Source: SZUA-36 sp963753105 (GTDB taxonomy: Bacteria > Pseudomonadota > Gammaproteobacteria > Xanthomonadales > SZUA-36). Taken from it: a DNA stretch of 64,000 nucleotides. A program made the position numbers and the translations under genes. The stretch's first letter is position 1. Every line of letters starts with the position of its first letter. The notes below the pieces were generated by a model. The model did not search any database. It saw only the letters and a program-made list of their open reading frames with translations, and was not told the DNA's origin. This document shows positions 63,453 to 64,000 of this stretch, piece by piece. Where the stretch lies: NCBI GenBank assembly GCA_963753105.1, contig CAVWBD010000003.1:372001-436000 (forward strand), written 5' to 3'.

Positions 63453-64000
63453 TTGCCCATGTGAAAATTTGGTTGTTGGCAGCCACCTGCCTGCTGCTCG
63501 TTGCCATATACGGCCAGGCAAATGATGACCCGATCCAGATCAGCGACCTGCCACCCGGTGAGCAATACCGGCAACTCAGCCTGGTTGTTTTGATGGCTGC
63601 AGGTGCGAGCCCTGAATTGATGGACGCGATCACACCCGATGAGGCAACGGGGGCGGACCGTAATACAGACCTGAGCCCGGATGATTACAAAACACCCTTA
63701 TTCCGCATTGTCGACCAGGAGTCCATGTTGGCAGGCGCGGCTTTCCTGCTGCGCTATGCACATGAATCCGCGGCAGACATCCAGAACCGCCTGGCAGACA
63801 TCAAGACCGCCAACCCGGTGCTGATCAGCATGGTAGACGTGAATGCCATCACCGAGGACGCCATCATTATCCGCAACGCGATCGCGGACTCGATTGCCTA
63901 CTCGGACCTGCTCGGGAACGAAACGGAGCGCCAGCACCTTCAGGACTACCGGACCCGCACAACGCGTATCCGTAATTTCATGGAATTTGAACTGTTCGAA
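63449..64000 (+). CDS. Secreted protein of unknown function, cut by the window edge
   Basis: An open frame of 184 codons runs from the ATG at 63449 to the end of the window without a stop. It overlaps the previous stop (ATGA), so it is coupled to the large lipoprotein gene. It begins with a signal peptide (WLLAATCLLLVAIYGQA). The mature part is helical and acidic: SLVVLMAAGASPELMDAITP, LAGAAFLLRYAHESAADIQN, and DYRTRTTRIRNFMEFELFE at the edge. I do not recognise it. It may act with the upstream lipoprotein at the envelope. Confidence 0.75.
   Translation, partial: MIAHVKIWLLAATCLLLVAIYGQANDDPIQISDLPPGEQYRQLSLVVLMAAGASPELMDAITPDEATGADRNTDLSPDDYKTPLFRIVDQESMLAGAAFLLRYAHESAADIQNRLADIKTANPVLISMVDVNAITEDAIIIRNAIADSIAYSDLLGNETERQHLQDYRTRTTRIRNFMEFELFE

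Overview
The window looks like chromosomal DNA of a Gram-negative gammaproteobacterium, probably an uncultured marine or environmental lineage near the Chromatiales/Woeseiales grade. That placement is an inference. It rests on gammaproteobacterial gene orders (rlmN-pilW-rodZ-hisS-yfgM-bamB-der; yceD-rpmF-fab-pabC-mltG-tmk-holB-pilZ; hflD-mnmA; clpS-clpA-infA) and on many lipoproteins and outer-membrane genes. There is no phage, plasmid, CRISPR array or intact transposase.

Layout. 0.1-1.4 kb: a lexA-imuA SOS pair with a clear LexA box. 1.4-2.2 kb: a nest of dispersed repeats. 2.2-7.5 kb: DUF2461, an Slp-type lipoprotein, and a MoxR/DUF58/transglutaminase operon. 7.7-10.2 kb: fadE. 10.4-18.4 kb: ndk and the rlmN...der housekeeping run. 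18.6-20.0 kb: three small AT-richer lipoproteins. 20.1-26.3 kb: trmO, a glutathione peroxidase, folD, the beta-oxidation pair fadI-fadJ, and maf. 26.4-36.1 kb: the fatty-acid/folate/replication cluster, lacking plsX and fabD. 36.1-44.6 kb: an aminotransferase, dinB, fadD, a carboxylate-amine ligase fused to CBS domains, small envelope proteins, an enoyl-CoA hydratase and a TetR regulator. 44.7-49.0 kb: an RND efflux pair behind a palindromic operator. 49.2-57.9 kb: a HAD phosphatase, aconitase, hflD, mnmA, clpS, clpA and infA. 58-64 kb: tRNA-Gly, tRNA-Cys, small orphan genes, a membrane protein, and a two-gene envelope unit that runs off the right edge.

The genes split into two themes. One is core information processing and envelope building: outer-membrane assembly, cell shape, fatty-acid synthesis and protein quality control. 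The other is a scattered but full set for fatty-acid breakdown: fadD, fadE, fadJ, fadI and an extra crotonase.

The most striking feature of the raw sequence is 24 reading-frame breaks in 12 conserved genes. Each is repaired by removing exactly one base, and none needs an added base. Most of the extra bases duplicate a neighbour. I read this as insertion-biased sequencing or consensus error. I therefore annotate these loci as intact genes with a frame break and give the position of each break. The second theme worth attention is intergenic repeats. One family abuts stop codons (bamB, folD/fadI, clpA/infA, and near tRNA-Cys). A separate composite element has matching copies at 1.5-1.8 kb and 49.3-49.5 kb in opposite orientation. 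I did not find a convincing new defence or mobile system.
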